64,000 nucleotides of DNA from assembly GCF_002078875.1 (NCBI RefSeq), contig NC_034412.1:26940005-27004004 (forward strand), read 5' to 3'. The stretch's first letter is position 1, and every line of letters starts with the position of its first letter. This DNA comes from Numida meleagris. Lineage: Eukaryota > Chordata > Aves > Galliformes > Numididae. This document shows, in pieces, positions 37,501 through 50,509 of this stretch. Made by a program: the position numbers and the translations under genes. The notes beneath the pieces were generated by a model that worked only from the letters and a program-made list of their open reading frames with translations, did not search any database and was not told the DNA's origin.

Positions 37501-40048
37501 AGTTCTCTCTTTTTGCCTACAGCACTTTGAAATGCATGAATTACAATAGTTTAGAGAAATCATTTTATTTTATCCTTATTTATATGTATACAATAAACTG
37601 AAATCACCGCCTTCAAATACTTTTTGATTTTCCCAGAGGCATACCTGACATTGTGCATCAAAAAATGTGGACTTTCTGCAGTGGTATCATAGCTACCTGC
37701 CTCCACAGCTAAACAAACAATATTTTTATCTAAATATAGAGGTATGTATAGACATCAATGTTTTGAAAAACTGCTTTATTAATAAACAGAGTTTTAGCTA
37801 CAAAGTTATAACTGTTGACATTCTAAAATTTCAGAAGAGATGGTAATTGCTTCTGAAAAAAATGGAGATGGGAGAAAATAGGAACACTGTTATGTGAAAG
37901 GAAAAATGAGCACTGTGCTTTGTTTTTCCTATAATTTGCAGTCACGTATATATGGGGAAAAATTAATAAAAACATACAGCAAAGTCATTTTTGCCAGCTG
38001 TAATTTCTCTTACCTTATCATGATTAAATAATACAAACAAAACTAAATAAAGATTGCTGGTGCTAGAAAATAAAAAGCAGAATACAAAAAAGAAGTAGGA
38101 AACCAAAAAATAAAAAACAGAGCTGCAAGGTATCATTTGTGTGTTTCCTGTGCATCCTTTGATAATAAGGCAGCCAGTGCCCCTGTGTTGTGCTGCTGGC
38201 AATCACACTTTCTTGACTGTTTAACTCAATACCAAGATGAAATCAGTAATAAAAAACCTCAAAAACAAATACAGAATTGGCAAGCAATATGGTTCATGAT
38301 TCTATTTTCCTTATACCATGAGATAGTTTACTTTCATCTGTACTTCTTCCTGTATTCAATTTTTGATACCAAATTAATGGGATGAAACACAGAAATTATC
38401 ATCTGCCATTTTGTGTTGGCCATTCTCTGTTAATTCAAAAGCAATAAATGATATGGAAGCTTTTGTGAAAACAGAAGTACACGTTAGACCTTATTAAGGT
38501 ACACAGATTTCATAAAATGTAGTTTTCATTTTATTTAATTCAAAGGAAAAACTTTGAAGCATAAATTTGAGTCTTAATACTTAAGTAGTTATTTAAACTG
38601 TGGTTGCCGCTGCAAGGGGGGACAAAATGCTAGATAAATAAACTGTCTGGTAGACAGCTCTCTATTGGCATAATACAAAACCAGAAGTAGTTGCTGGGAG
38701 TCCTTCTGCCGACTTCAAGTGTTTTAAATCAAGCCATTGTTTACTGCACTTTTGTTGGTTGGTTTTATACATGTGCTATACCACACCCTATGAAGAGCTT
38801 CCAGAGCTCTCCCAGTCAGGCAGGAGCAGGGTATCAGGCACGCACTTGTAGCTGCTTGCTGTAGATGGGGGTATTTTGACTTGCTTTACAAAGTACTACA
38901 TGCAAAATCCATCAAAATTCTGTTTGCTTCATATTATACTATGCTAGGGCTCCCTGTAAATGCTTTCATGAGTCAAAGAAAAAACACCCAAGTACCCACA
39001 GACTTGCATTTTAAGTATTAGCACCTCAAAGAGAGCAAAGTGGCATCAAAACTGAGGAATCAGAAACAGTATAGGCACAAAGTGTGGGTTATTCTGAAAT
39101 AGAGAGAAGAGGAGCATAAGCTTCGTACATTCCTTGAAACGAATTTAGAAAAATCATTCAAGAGTAGTTCTTTATGAAATCACTCAAATAAAGTAATTCT
39201 CTGTCTTACACATGTTGTCACAGAAGCACATTTAGCTATGTCTATGTAAAGGATGCTTTTGTAGTGTAGTACAAAGTTCTCATGCCCTGCATTACTTTCA
39301 GTGTATCTACGCTGCTATAATTCTATTTTTAAAATGATAAAAATAAATGTGGAGTTTATAAAGAAACTGCAATATGATTCCATCTTCTTTATCAGAAGCA
39401 ATCAGCAACATATGTCAGATGTAATGTGTGGCAGAAATTATACAGGGGATGAGTCTGGAATAGGCTAATCACAAATGAAGAGAGTGCCCATTTGGTGGTT
39501 TGCTCTTTAGGGAATGACAGTGTGCACAGATGCTTTTTGTCATAAACCTTTTCTCTTCACTTTTGTACTTTTTCTCTGAAAGTTTTTCTGTAACAGTGAG
39601 TACCTACCCTATTCAGTATTTTATTTAGGAGATCATAGACATTAACATTGCAAATGGCTCTACCTATTGTTTATAAAAAATATTGTTTACAAAAAAAATT
39701 TTCCTTATGATGACTTGTCAGTAACTCAGTAGATAAATCCATGGTATTCTGGGACTGTTTACCCTCCTTGACTCTGATAAGCTGATGAATGTTTCTAGGT
39801 TTGCTGCATGCTTTTCAACAACTTGTTAGTCCTTAGCACCCACACTTCTCTTCTTTGAAACAAAAACTCATCAGTATTTTTAGGATATTTGTGTTGGCAT
39901 GTAAAAATACAATTTTGATGCTTATTTAGAAAATATGAATTTAAATGTTGCTCTCTACAAAAACTCATGAAGTCCTCTTCAAATCAATTTTTTCCTCTGT
40001 ATATGTGTGTATATGTAACATGTGCTTTTTTTTCCTGTATGTGCCCAG
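31506..40048. other. No gene seen
   Basis: About 8.5 kb without a supported gene. It includes a short hairpin (33006-33032), a T-rich/AAAC low-complexity segment near 33185-33200, and many ORFs of 60-98 codons (for example 36935-37231 and 37253-37549) lacking domains. No interspersed repeat recognised, though a short AATAAA-bearing patch near 38610-38720 is more GC-rich. Confidence 0.5.
33006..33032. repeat. Perfect 10-bp-stem hairpin
   Basis: TTAATGTTGG (33006-33015) and CCAACATTAA (33023-33032) are exact inverted repeats separated by 7 bases. No element boundary or gene is attached to it. Confidence 0.8.
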
Positions 40049-40106
40049 GTGGTTTGAGAAACTTCGCAGTCTGGAAAAGAGAAAGGACTCCAAAGGTGGG
40101 TACCCT
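40049..40106 (+). other. Possible small exon (weak)
   Basis: A pyrimidine tract and CCCAG acceptor (ending 40048) precede a 58-bp open segment, followed by a strong GTAAGT donor (40107-40112). An alternative donor GTGGGT lies at 40096. In one frame the segment reads WFEKLRSLEKRKDSK, a charged, exon-like composition unlike the surrounding AT-rich sequence. I do not recognise the protein. Acceptor/donor pairs of this quality also occur by chance in 64 kb, and no neighbouring exon was found. Confidence 0.22.
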
Positions 40107-40112
40107 GTAAGT

Positions 40113-41260
40113 ATTCTTTGTTCTTAGGTAGAGAAGTTTTAAGTACTCTGATAGCACTTTTATTGTAAGACATGACAGTGAATTGTTTAACTGACTGTAC
40201 AGATGAACAGGTGGGTAAATACTACTGAATGCAACCAAGACTTCTGAAACTGTACGGTATTGTATCTTTGTACATATCATACTGTTGCGACGTTCACAGA
40301 CTCAGACTGGCTCATATGGAGCTCAACAGCTTTCTCAGGTATAAATGACAACTCTTTTTTAGCATGGATGTTTGTATAACCCCAACACTTCAAATTGGAA
40401 AGCGACAGATAAAGAAATGCATCCTGAGGTGAGACAGGGATAACTGTATGAATATGAATCATAGTTTTTCTTTTATTTCAATGGACATTAAATAGTTTCG
40501 TCTTCAGAAGCTGCATAGTTTAAAGGAAAAACAAAACTGAAAATTACCTGAGCTGGCTGCTTAAAGTTGAAGCAGATGCCTGCTGACAATTTAAGACAAT
40601 AAGCCTTAACCTGAAAGTATTAACGACTTCTACTCATAAACATATAAGCTAAGTTTGATCCTACATAATTAAAAAAAATTTTTTTGTGTAGGAGCCTTAA
40701 TTCTAAGCCTTCCCTGCTGAAATATCATTTCAAATGTCACCTGTTATAAACTTCCAGTGTAATTCTGTTTATTTTAAATGTGTTCAATGCTATTGATTTT
40801 GTTAGCCTCTCTGAAGAGTTAAGATGTGGATTTGTTAGAGGGCAATTTTATATTCAGCTTCCTAAGTAAATATTGTTCAATTTCTGTTTAGAAAAATAGC
40901 ATACACCATAACAGCAAGAAATCCTCTAAAAAGCTCATAAGAACTGTGATTTGCAGGAAGAGGAACAGAAATACACTTATTCGAGATGGCAGAGGTGCTG
41001 CTGTGACCAAGAGCTTCTGGATGTTTTGAGAGAGCTACCGAAACAGCATTACATTACATTGCACATGGAACAAAATCTTCTTGCAGCAACTGCTGGTGAC
41101 AGTCCTTCATCAGAGCTCTTTCTAGCTCAGTATGTTGTTTGCTTTTTTTAAATATCTGTTATCGCTAGAATAAGTGAAGGTTTCTATAAGATACATAAGA
41201 GTAAGAAATCAGGTGAAAAATAATGTTCCTACGATCACCACTATCTGAAAAATGAATCGA
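40113..41260. other. No gene seen
   Basis: AT-rich. A 66-codon ORF (40951-41151) begins at an internal Met beside a TTTGCAG acceptor-like site, but it has no matching donor with exon-like context and no known domain. Confidence 0.45.
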
Positions 41261-41715
41261 TGTATTTTACCAGTTAACCCTATGGGCAGCTCAGCACCAC
41301 ATGCTTGTTCAATCACTCCCCCCTCCCAGCGGGATGGGGAAGAGAACTGGAAGAAAAATAATGTAGAACTCATGGGTTGGGATAAAACACTATTTACTAA
41401 GACAGAAAAAGAAGAGAGAAGTAAAATAGTAATAATAATGATAATAATATATGTTTACAAAACAAATAATGCACACAAATTTCTCACCAATTGCCAACTA
41501 ATGTCCAGTCAGTCTCTGAGCAGCAGCTTCCCCCTAGACATCTTCCCACTTTTTTTTTTTTTTTTTTCCACTCATGACTCATGGTATAGAATATCCCTTC
41601 GGCCAGCTTAGGTCAACTGTCCTGGTTCTGTCCCCTCCATCTCCTTGCGTCTCCTCAGCCTCTCTCAATATCAGGAAAGTGCAAGCAGCTGAAGCATCCT
41701 TGGCTTACTTTTCAT
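41261..41715 (+). mobile_element. Avian ERV LTR, family B copy 2
   Basis: Begins TGTATTTTACCAGTTAACCC and continues with GGGCAGCTCAGCACCACATG. It then follows the same segment order as 30965-31505: GCGGGATGGGGAAGAGAACTGG, an AACTCATGGGTTGGGATAAA stretch, a GGTATAGAATATCCC segment and GGTCAACTGTCCTGG. It retains the left part that copy 1 lost, while its right part is truncated. An AAT-rich microsatellite (about 41429-41450) and a T18 run (41550-41567) have expanded inside it. The 119- and 75-codon ORFs here are LTR-derived. Confidence 0.75.
41550..41567 (+). repeat. T18 homopolymer
   Basis: Uninterrupted run of 18 T within the LTR, following a pyrimidine-rich stretch. Confidence 0.95.
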
Positions 41716-44659
41716 GGAGTGTGAAATCTCATGGTTTTGAATCTAGATTAATCATTGGCCCAAATTCTAACCCTGTTTGCCACTTCAGCTTTAATGCTTA
41801 GTAGTATTAATGACGATTCTCACCATGAATCTGATGTAGCTGCTCATGCTTTGTGAACAGTGTGTTTTTGTACTTTGTGGAGTGAGAAAGATGAAAGTAA
41901 GTTTTCAGATATGTCTCTCTGTGAAGGGTAAGGAGTACAATTCATGCTTTGTTATCAGTTGTCTTTCATACTGTGCAAAAGTGGTAGAGAAGGTAATTTG
42001 TCTTAGACTGAATTCCTAATATTTCAACTTAATGTCCATGCAACATAGGTAACCCAGAGGCAGACTGTTATGATATAAACAGCACAGTGGAGTTTCTATG
42101 TTAAAGAAACAAACTAGTTTCTGCTGGAAGCATATTTTCACCAGAAACTTGTCCCTGTGGGTCAAGCACTCTCATAATTATGAGCAGTAGTTCCATTCAC
42201 ACCAAATTAATTCTCAACTGTTTTAGAGTTGCAAGGAAATGCAAGAGGTCTTGAACTGGATCAAAATTACGACACCTAAGATAATTTATTTGCAACCATT
42301 CCACCTCTGCAGGTTTCAGAATAAAAACTGTGCTGCTATTCAACCGTCGTTGAGAGAATACTCATTAAAAATGAGAAGCAGGCAAAGACTTGAATCAACT
42401 GTTGTTTTAGTAGGTATGCAAGTCAATCAGCTATACAGTGTATAGAGTGAAATTCTTGCAGTGTGTATAGCCCTAAACTGTTCATCTATCCCAATAACAG
42501 CACGTAGTCACTTTACCTCCACCATTGCTAGTGCGTCACAAAGGACTGCAACTTTTTATTTTGTGAGAGACAGAAACATAAGCACAAAACCTTACGATGA
42601 CACTGAAGGATTACTGGGTTATGGTGAAGAAGGGAAAAACAGCATCTAAATCCCAAAGGAAAGCTCTGAGTGCTGATGTTATTCACAACCAGAATTCCTG
42701 TATCTTGGCAATACTGATTAGGCAAGACTTTGTGGTATAGATGGTAAGGCTAAGAGGCTTCAGAAAGATAGACACAGCCTTGCTATCTTGTTGAATGACA
42801 AGCAAGTAGGAACTGGAGTACTACTTTAGCCTCTCCAGACAGTGAAAACCTGGCCAGATGCCAAAGTGTCTTAAAGGAAAGTTTATACAGATACTAACCT
42901 CTTAAGTAAAGTTGCTCACTAATGCCTGTATTGATGAGATGCTTGCTTTTGTCATCTGGAGTTTTCAAGAAACACGTGTAACGTTGCCTTGCATGCAAGC
43001 CTAGAACTGTTCTGAAAAACTAGGACTTGTCAACAAATCAGAAGCTGGCCAGAGCAGGACTGCAGTCATTTAAGAAACCCTGTCTAATAAGTGTTTTGCA
43101 TGTAGGATGGAAAAGAAATAGGCTGCAGGCTGAAAATAGAGGGCAGAGACCCATGCTTTAAGGCAGAGTAGAAAGTTAGACACATGCATGGTTCATAATT
43201 TTCCATTGGCTTGCTCTGAATTGCTTTGCCTCACCAGCTGGGCCATTAGGATTGTTCTCAGCAGGTGGTTAATTTCCTTCCATGCCCTCTATCAGTAGTT
43301 TTTGTGTCTATGCCAGGTGGGTCTTTGTGTTCTCTAGGTAGGAGTAACTGATGCTCTTGCTTTCATAGCTGATAGTAGTGCTTCAGAAGCATGGTTCTGC
43401 CTGAGGTAGGAGGGGCTTTTTGAAGAACTAATCTGAGGAGGTTAGCAAAATAAATGCAGGGCAATCAGTTTAATTACATGCGATGCTGCACATGTCTTTC
43501 ACAGACTTCTGGAGAACACTAGTGCTATCAGTCTACTCCTTCCACCTACTCCATGTGTCTTTAAATTCCAGTGATAGAAAGTGAGACAGATACTGCAGCT
43601 TCTCTAAAGCTTGAGCTTCTGGGAAAAAAAAAAAAAAAAAGAATTTTATGAGCTGCTAATGTCTCATGCTCTGCATACTGTGTGACCAGACAGGTGTTTT
43701 GTGAAGAACCCTTGGGGAATATCTGCATTGATATAAAAAGGAAGGAGTTTTCATTTCATGAATCACTAGATTGGCAGTGATCCATTACAGCTTGTCACAG
43801 ATGTTATGGAGCAAAACTGAAGTACTGCCCTGAATTTTATACCCCTGTGACTGGAAAATTTGAACCCAGGGATTTGCAAGTTGGGTGACTCTAGCTGTAA
43901 TCATCCTCAGCAATCTTATTAACTATTACTATCATTAGCATTTTGGACACTTTTTCTTAACAGACTTTAAAACTGGTTTTAGAGATTAACCCTTTAAGAT
44001 TTTCCCAATGTTAACTACTCTCTCCTGTCAGAGACAGGATGATAGTTTCGAGTATCATACAATTGCATTATTCATGGAATAAATGCAGTATCAAATTGCT
44101 GTACTGAAAGATTTGTGAGCTAATCCCTGTACAGAGATAAAGCAGCCCTTAGACATACACTACACCATAAATACTAGAGAGTTTGGTATTACTTTATTAG
44201 TGATAGTGCTAGCCAGGGGACACTTTTGTGCCTCTCATCAGGCTCAAGCCAAAATTCCATGAATGCTCAGTAGATACTAGTGGTGAAAGCTGAGATAGGC
44301 AAGATAATTACATATCCTTACTCTTCCTGCCCCAGAAGAGCAAAGGACTAGAGGAATGCCTTTGTGAAACGTAGAAAACAAGAGTGCAGAATATTGATGT
44401 GGATAAAGGAGGCTTTTTTTCTAGCTTGGCAATCATTCTCTTTTCTGAGAGATTTATCAGTGGAAGAAATATTTGTACAAGTTTTGAGGTAACTATAATT
44501 GATTTTTTTTTCCCACTATCATGTGTGGCCATTAAAGTTCTTACTTGGTATTTTTTTATCCCCTCTCAAAATCACTTGCTTAAGCTGTTGTGTCAGTCTC
44601 ATATTAGTAACTGGGAATGCTTCCCTAAACTTTAAGGATAATGCTTTTGTAATCTTTTT
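41716..44659. other. No gene seen
   Basis: About 2.9 kb, including an A17 run (43624-43640). Chance ORFs only (42239-42445, 42461-42649, 44384-44635 and others). Confidence 0.5.
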
Positions 44660-45005
44660 GCATTGTGTAAGGACAGGTGGCAGCAGATATAATTACCTCA
44701 AACCACTTTTGGATCACCCGAGAAAAGTAGTGGTCACTACCAGTAACAAAGAAGAAATCACTGACCCCTTTCCAAGGATCAGGGCTCACCAAACAATCCA
44801 AAGTAGACAATCCCCAAGTGGAGATGCTCCCCTTGAGGCTGCCAGACCTTAAATAAGGTTCAGGAGGGGCAGACCCAGAGTTCAGCCCTTTTGGCCACCC
44901 ATGTGAATTGCTTTCACCTGTGCTCCCAGGGCTGGGTATGCCCCTTCATCAGGTGTTCAACCACTGCTTCAGGCTGGGATCTAATGGTTTCCAAACATAT
45001 GGGGT
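44660..45005 (-). mobile_element. LTR-like dispersed repeat, copy B
   Basis: The reverse complement aligns with the 6085-6450 repeat over the stretch CAGCCTGAAGCAGTGGTTGA, the following AACACCTGATG, a GGAGCACAGGTGAAAGCAAT segment and a TATA-like TTATTTAAGG (complement of about 44849-44858). It is GC-richer than its surroundings. Interpreted as an old LTR in antisense orientation. The overlapping 117-codon ORF on the plus strand is incidental. Confidence 0.5.
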
Positions 45006-45599
45006 GTTTGTACTATGAGGTAGACATAACATATACTTGTTTTAAATGAAATAAATTCCTGAATAAATTGTATATGAAAAATACTCAGTGCTGAACTTGG
45101 ACCTTATTTACTTTGCTGTTGTAGGATTTTGCTTTAGGCTGTTGCCAGCTGTCACCACTTTGCAAGTGTCATTCACTGCATGCAGCGTGAGCAGAATATA
45201 TTCCATCATTTCTGCAGAGAGCATTTTTGACCTTGTGAAATTCTGAAATTTTATTTCATTACTTTGAAAGCTAAGATTTAGCATGGTGAACATCAGGCAA
45301 TCTGTAGTACTTAATCTACTAGCTCAGCAGAACACCAAATTAATTCAAATTTGAAAAAAACCTCTCCATCTGTAGCAAAAGCATGTTCTCAATTACATAC
45401 TGAATTAAATAAGAGATAGGAATATTATGAAAGCTTGAAATTTATAGTTTCATTAGACTGAAAAATTAAACCTAAAAATGTGTAAAAATCTACATTAATC
45501 ATTTAGTTTTATCACATAAATGCAAATGGCTTGGAACTGAGCTTCATTTCAAACTGTAAGTAATAATTACCTAGTGACACCTCGTGAGCTTCATTAGAA

Positions 45600-45622
45600 C
45601 CCCGCTTTTAATAAAAGTGGGG
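45600..45622. repeat. Short hairpin
   Basis: CCCCGCTTTTA and TAAAAGTGGGG are inverted with one G-T wobble and a one-base loop. It stands out by its CpG and C-run in AT-rich sequence. Function unknown. Confidence 0.7.
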
Positions 45623-47124
45623 AACACTAGGGATCTGCACAAATAAGAAGATTATGGTATTTAATCAGAACAAAATGGTAATGATAAAGCTTCATTATAT
45701 AGCATTTCCAAATATAAAATCAAGGAAGATTATATAAGTGGATTAAAAATTCATTTCCAAGTATTTTATTTGGTGAATTCTCTTCTGTTCGTGAACTCTT
45801 TGATTTGTATAAATTAGTTTTGGTACTTGAAATGATCATACTCAACAATTAGTAGATGGAAAATTCTTTTTGCCAAACTGTTGTTCTTATACAGTGCCAG
45901 TCTACAATTATTTTTAGTCTTCATCAGAATTTTAGTATTCACTATTCACAGTTTGGGGTTTGCAATGATCCCTTTTATCAAAAAGCTAATTCTCGTTCAT
46001 GGTATTGTCCATAAAATATAAGTTCATGTACAACCATATATATAGATGAGAATTTTCAGTCTAAAGATGCTAAAATATTTTTCCTTGTTTGGACTCATGA
46101 ACAATAGTCCAACTATGTACACACTTTAATAGAAGAAGAGTAGCAAATCGATTTTTCTTTTTTTTTCCCTTTGCTTTATTTTTTTCAAACTTAATCTCTT
46201 GCAGGATAATTGATTAGCAGCCTGAGTGCTAGTTAGGTAACATTTAACTTCTAACATCTGGATTTTAACTTCCCTTTTTCATATCTTCAGGAAAAGATAT
46301 AAAAGGTCAAACAAAACACCGATTCTATATTATCATATTGATTTTGTTGTTGTTTAGCATGTATTAGTATTATCATAGTCTGCATGTGAGAACTTTATGG
46401 GAGGAAAAGCCTGTGGTAAAAATATCCACAAATTTTAATCTAATATTGAAAGTCATAACTGAAGAAAATATACTGGAAAACATTTCTTAAACATAAAGAA
46501 TTGGATCCTCTACTGCTACACTTATACATCTATGCATCTAACTTGCAGTATCTTGCAGGCACTTACTGTATTTTTTTGTTTGGTTGGTTGTTGGTTTTTT
46601 TTTGAATGCCACTCTATTCCCACATATCAAACCTTGGAGAGGTAATGTTTTGACTATTTTTCAATCTGGTTCTCACACAGCCTATTCTAGGATTTAGTTA
46701 TTATTCACATTTTGATCTATTAATTTTCATCTTGTATTCTGAGAGAAAATAATGGTATATGGTGGAAGAAATAATAATACAGAACTCCCCTCCTTACAGG
46801 CATTTGATATGGTATTTAAAAAATACAAGGGAATCATCTTACCTACGAACACTGGATGATTTTAGCATACATACCTATTATGAAGACAAGGGAATTATAA
46901 TTTTCTTAAACAATAATGATAAGAGAAAGACCTGCTTCTCACTCCTCAAAACAGGTTTTGGATAAGAGTTGACTTTCTCTTGCACAATTCAAGTTTACAT
47001 GTGTAATCCCAGTAAGCGAAATGATTAAATAATACTCCATCCTTTCTGCTCTCACACTAGTGAATTCAGGTTCTGTATTTTGCTGATGTTTTTTATACAG
47101 TCACCCGTAGATCCCTTCCAAATA

Positions 47125-47144
47125 CTCTGACTCTGACTCTGACT

Positions 47145-47176
<32 letters not shown>
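47125..47176 (+). repeat. Compound (CTCTGA)3-(GT)14 microsatellite
   Basis: Three perfect CTCTGA hexamers (47125-47142), a short CTCTCT bridge, then fourteen GT units (47149-47176). Confidence 0.95.
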
Positions 47177-47180
<4 letters not shown>

Positions 47181-49677
47181 GAAATACTTCTGATGATGGC
47201 TTTATCAGTTTGTACATAGGGTGGTATCCAGATGCATTATTCTGGACATTATGCTCTACTATTTTATTTAACAGGGTTTTGTTAAGATAGAGCAAATGGA
47301 CATGAGGTATTTCTAAACGCACTAAAGCCTTAACCCTTTTTTTTAATTCTATTTTTTTTAATTCTTTTATCATGCTATTGTAATTTATCTTTTCATTTAC
47401 AACCTAGAAGCCTAATGTGTTTTGCTCCATTGCTTTGACTATTGTGATATCTTACCAGTGCAGCTATATTGTCTGTAAAGTTTATAACTAGTCCAAGTAC
47501 TACCTCTTCCATCTGTTCATGCTCAGATGTGAACATTCAGTTCTTTTTATCTAGCCATGCAGAACTTGTGGTTGTACAAACTGGAAGGTTAAATAAGAAA
47601 GATCATTAAAAAGCTTGGATTTCTATGCCCAGCAATGTAAATGGCTTATACAAGATACACTTCAGAACTTGTATGTGATTTTTGCTCTTCTGAAGTTGTG
47701 TTTTGAATTGGCCCAAGTGTCCAATAGCATGTCATTCATCCTACTGATCTCAGCATGAGACTGATACTTATGGAGTGGGTCAGAAGAAAAAGATTTTGTT
47801 AAGACCTCTGTCAGGATTCCTGTGTAATAATAGGTGGTTCTTGGAGAATACTTTTGTTTTCTTGTTGGGTATCTGGAATTTTGTATGATTTCATACATTT
47901 TTCTCATTAAAATCCATAATATTTAGTCACTCTGCCATCACATCCAACATGAAATCTACATGTTCACAGGAATGAACACGTATAAGTTCATGATCTGTAA
48001 TTTCTGCTATGATTCCTCTTCTATACTGCAATTTTTACTGGTTTGGGTATTCTGAAATTCCTGTTTTTCTCTTACACAGAAAAAGAATTCTCTGACTGTT
48101 GATTTTAATCAATGTAATCAATTTAAAATGTACTACTTTACCCAGTGTTCATTGCACCATGCAGTGGCAGCCTTAAAAAAGCATTAGTGCTGCTGTTTTT
48201 CTCATTGAATTTTCCTAAAGGCTTTTTTGAACCCATGTATTTTCTTCACCACTGTTGGTGCTTCATTACAATAAAAAAGAGACTTCACTCTTCTGTAGCT
48301 GTATTTTTTCTAACACACTCTTATGTTCTTGATAACTTTTTTTTCTTTCCAAATAGTTTCAAATACTTTTCTGTCTTATTAAGTGTAATGCATGAATTTA
48401 TCAGAATTATATTATCTGTAGCAATCAAATTCTTCATACCACGGACTGAAAAAGTCATATTAAGGTCAAACACACTTAGCTGTATGCTGTCTCATTAGCA
48501 AATTACCTCAGAGGTTAAGGTATTTTAAAATAATACAACAGCAAGTAGATATTAGAAGATCAAGAACAGAGAGAGTGCATGCACAAAATGTTTCAAACTT
48601 TTCAATCATTTATAAAATCTCTAACTTCAGACTATGTAACAAAATCATGTTTGTTTCAAATTATGTTTGGTTACATTGAAACCTTATCTGATATAATAAA
48701 ATTTTTACAACAAACAACCCTTACACTGAGATAGTTGAAAAGTCTCATTCTGGCACAAAATGATTCCTATGTCTTTATCTTTTTTGATATTACTGGAGTC
48801 AGTAGATTAATCCAAGAACATTAATCATAACAAGAGTTTGTAGGACTGCCCCTGAAGTCTGAACTTGTCCATCATAAGAATTTTTGCTACTGAGGAAGCA
48901 GTACCTCCAGGCTGTTCAAACAAATACAGCTGTTCCATTTTCCAGCCATATGTCTAGACTGAAATACAAAAAATAATATATTACTTACAACATCTGTGAC
49001 ATTTAGTACTAGAGGTACTAATGACAGATGTCAGAGATATTAATGATAGTCAAATACAATAAAACCAGAACTTAACAGCTTTCACTTTAGGTATAAATGT
49101 TTACTGAGTTAAAATCAAAACTTAATTGTTGACACTTACATCATAAAAATAATTTATTAATATATTTTGGAAATTACTACTCTCTGCACATTTGAAGTAT
49201 GAATATTCAGAAAATGCATAACAACACTTAGGAGCACTGTAAAAATAAAAAAAAAAAGCTTAATTCACTTTAAAATGAATGCCCAACAAATAAATCATTA
49301 AAAATTAAATCAGTTATGTTATCCAGAATGAACATAGGCGATCCTTTGCAGTCTCCAGATGCAGCTACCAGTTATTTTCAAAGACTCTCAGTCTTTCTAA
49401 GTCAGATCTATTGTTCAGATGCAGCTCAGATAGTTAAAAATGTTAGTTCATACTTTTTTTTCAGTGTGTCATCACCTCTGAGAGTTATCACCACTTCTAT
49501 TTACCAATCTAAGATAGCACTCAGTCATCACTAACTTCTTTAAAATTATCTGGCTTGAAAAAAATAAAAAACAACTACTGTTAGCTTATACTAATGTGGA
49601 ATGTCAATACCTAGATTAAGACAATAGATCTGAGGAGACATTAGTGGGAAAGGTGATGTGGAGTGAAGAACTGTATT

Positions 49678-49745
49678 GGCTTTACCCAGCACAGCTGTAG
49701 CCAAAAATGAAGTAAATCAGACAATTGTCTTATGACCCCGAGTAC
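49678..49745 (+). repeat. 68-bp direct repeat, copy 1
   Basis: Begins GGCTTTACCCAGCACAGCTG and ends near CCCCGAGTAC. It matches 50423-50490 at 58 of 68 positions without gaps by hand alignment. Not similar to the CR1, LTR or mariner elements here. Confidence 0.9.
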
Positions 49746-50408
49746 ATTCATATACTCCAATATCTGTATTTAAGCACGGTAATGTAAACTGAAACAAGAG
49801 ATGCCTGATTAATAAAATAGTGCATTAATAAACTATTTTCATAATGTTTATTCTAATATCTGATTGCTTCGCCTGAAATATGGATGTAAAAAATAAATAA
49901 ATAATAAGTCAGTTGAATGTGATCACTTCGGATGGCCCGCACATCTGATCAAAATGATATAGCTATTTTTGGATGACTCCTGGAGAAGGTACGCATGCAT
50001 AGCTTTGACACTTGAAATTAATAATAGCTCATAGATGATTTAGACAGGAATTGAAATTGTGATGACTTCTCTTATACCACAACAGTAATGTAAATCTGTT
50101 GAAGCTCTGGGACAGGAAATCTTATTCTATGGCAGATGTAGTAAAAGGTAGTGTTTATGTCTCTTTAATAGTAAATCTCCAAAGTTAAGAAACTCCGGAC
50201 TAAATTTTACTTTTTTTGTTTGTGTGTGTGAATCTGATTTTTGAAGCTCATTTATCAATATCACTTTAACTGATGTTACAATAGTATTTCTCAGTGCAAT
50301 ACTATATTGCAGGGGTATAAACTCACTCAGGACTGAGTCTCACGTGAGTACTGATGAAGTGAAAGAGTGGTAATTCAGAAGAATAAAAGGCTTAAATCTT
50401 CTTTGAAT

Positions 50409-50509
50409 TAGACTCTGATTTAGGCTTTACTCAGCACAGCTGTAGCCAAAAACAATGTACATCAGGCCATTGTCTTATGACCTCAAATACTAGACTTTGA
50501 TTTAGGCTT
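50409..50509 (+). repeat. 68-bp direct repeat, copy 2, bracketed by 19-bp repeats
   Basis: The second 68-bp copy (50423-50490) is bracketed by TAGACTCTGATTTAGGCTT (50409-50427) and TAGACTTTGATTTAGGCTT (50491-50509), which differ at one base. The arrangement looks like an insertion with a target duplication, or a duplication resolved through the shared GGCTT. Confidence 0.85.

Larger units (their letters stand above)
45006..49677. other. No gene seen
   Basis: About 4.7 kb of AT-rich sequence containing the hairpin at 45600-45622, T-rich runs near 46153 and 46590, and the compound microsatellite at 47125-47176. ORFs such as 48145-48498 (117 codons) are hydrophobic and AT-driven, with no recognised domain. 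Confidence 0.5.

Noticed and set aside
38600..38730. Short GC-richer patch with AATAAA followed by CTGTCTGG, resembling an LTR 3' region
   Set aside because: Could not find ends, duplications or a related copy in the window.
40951..41151. ORF next to an acceptor-like TTTGCAG
   Set aside because: No donor in exon-like context and no domain; weaker than the 40049 candidate.
44499..44852. 117-codon ORF
   Set aside because: Overlaps the LTR-like repeat and AT-rich flank; no domain and frame is not exon-like.
47125..47176. Possible CRISPR-like or satellite array
   Set aside because: Units are 6 and 2 bp with no spacers; it is a simple compound microsatellite, and the window is vertebrate DNA.
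48145..48498. 117-codon hydrophobic ORF that could suggest a membrane protein
   Set aside because: Hydrophobicity comes from T-rich codons; no signal-peptide pattern, family motif or splice context.
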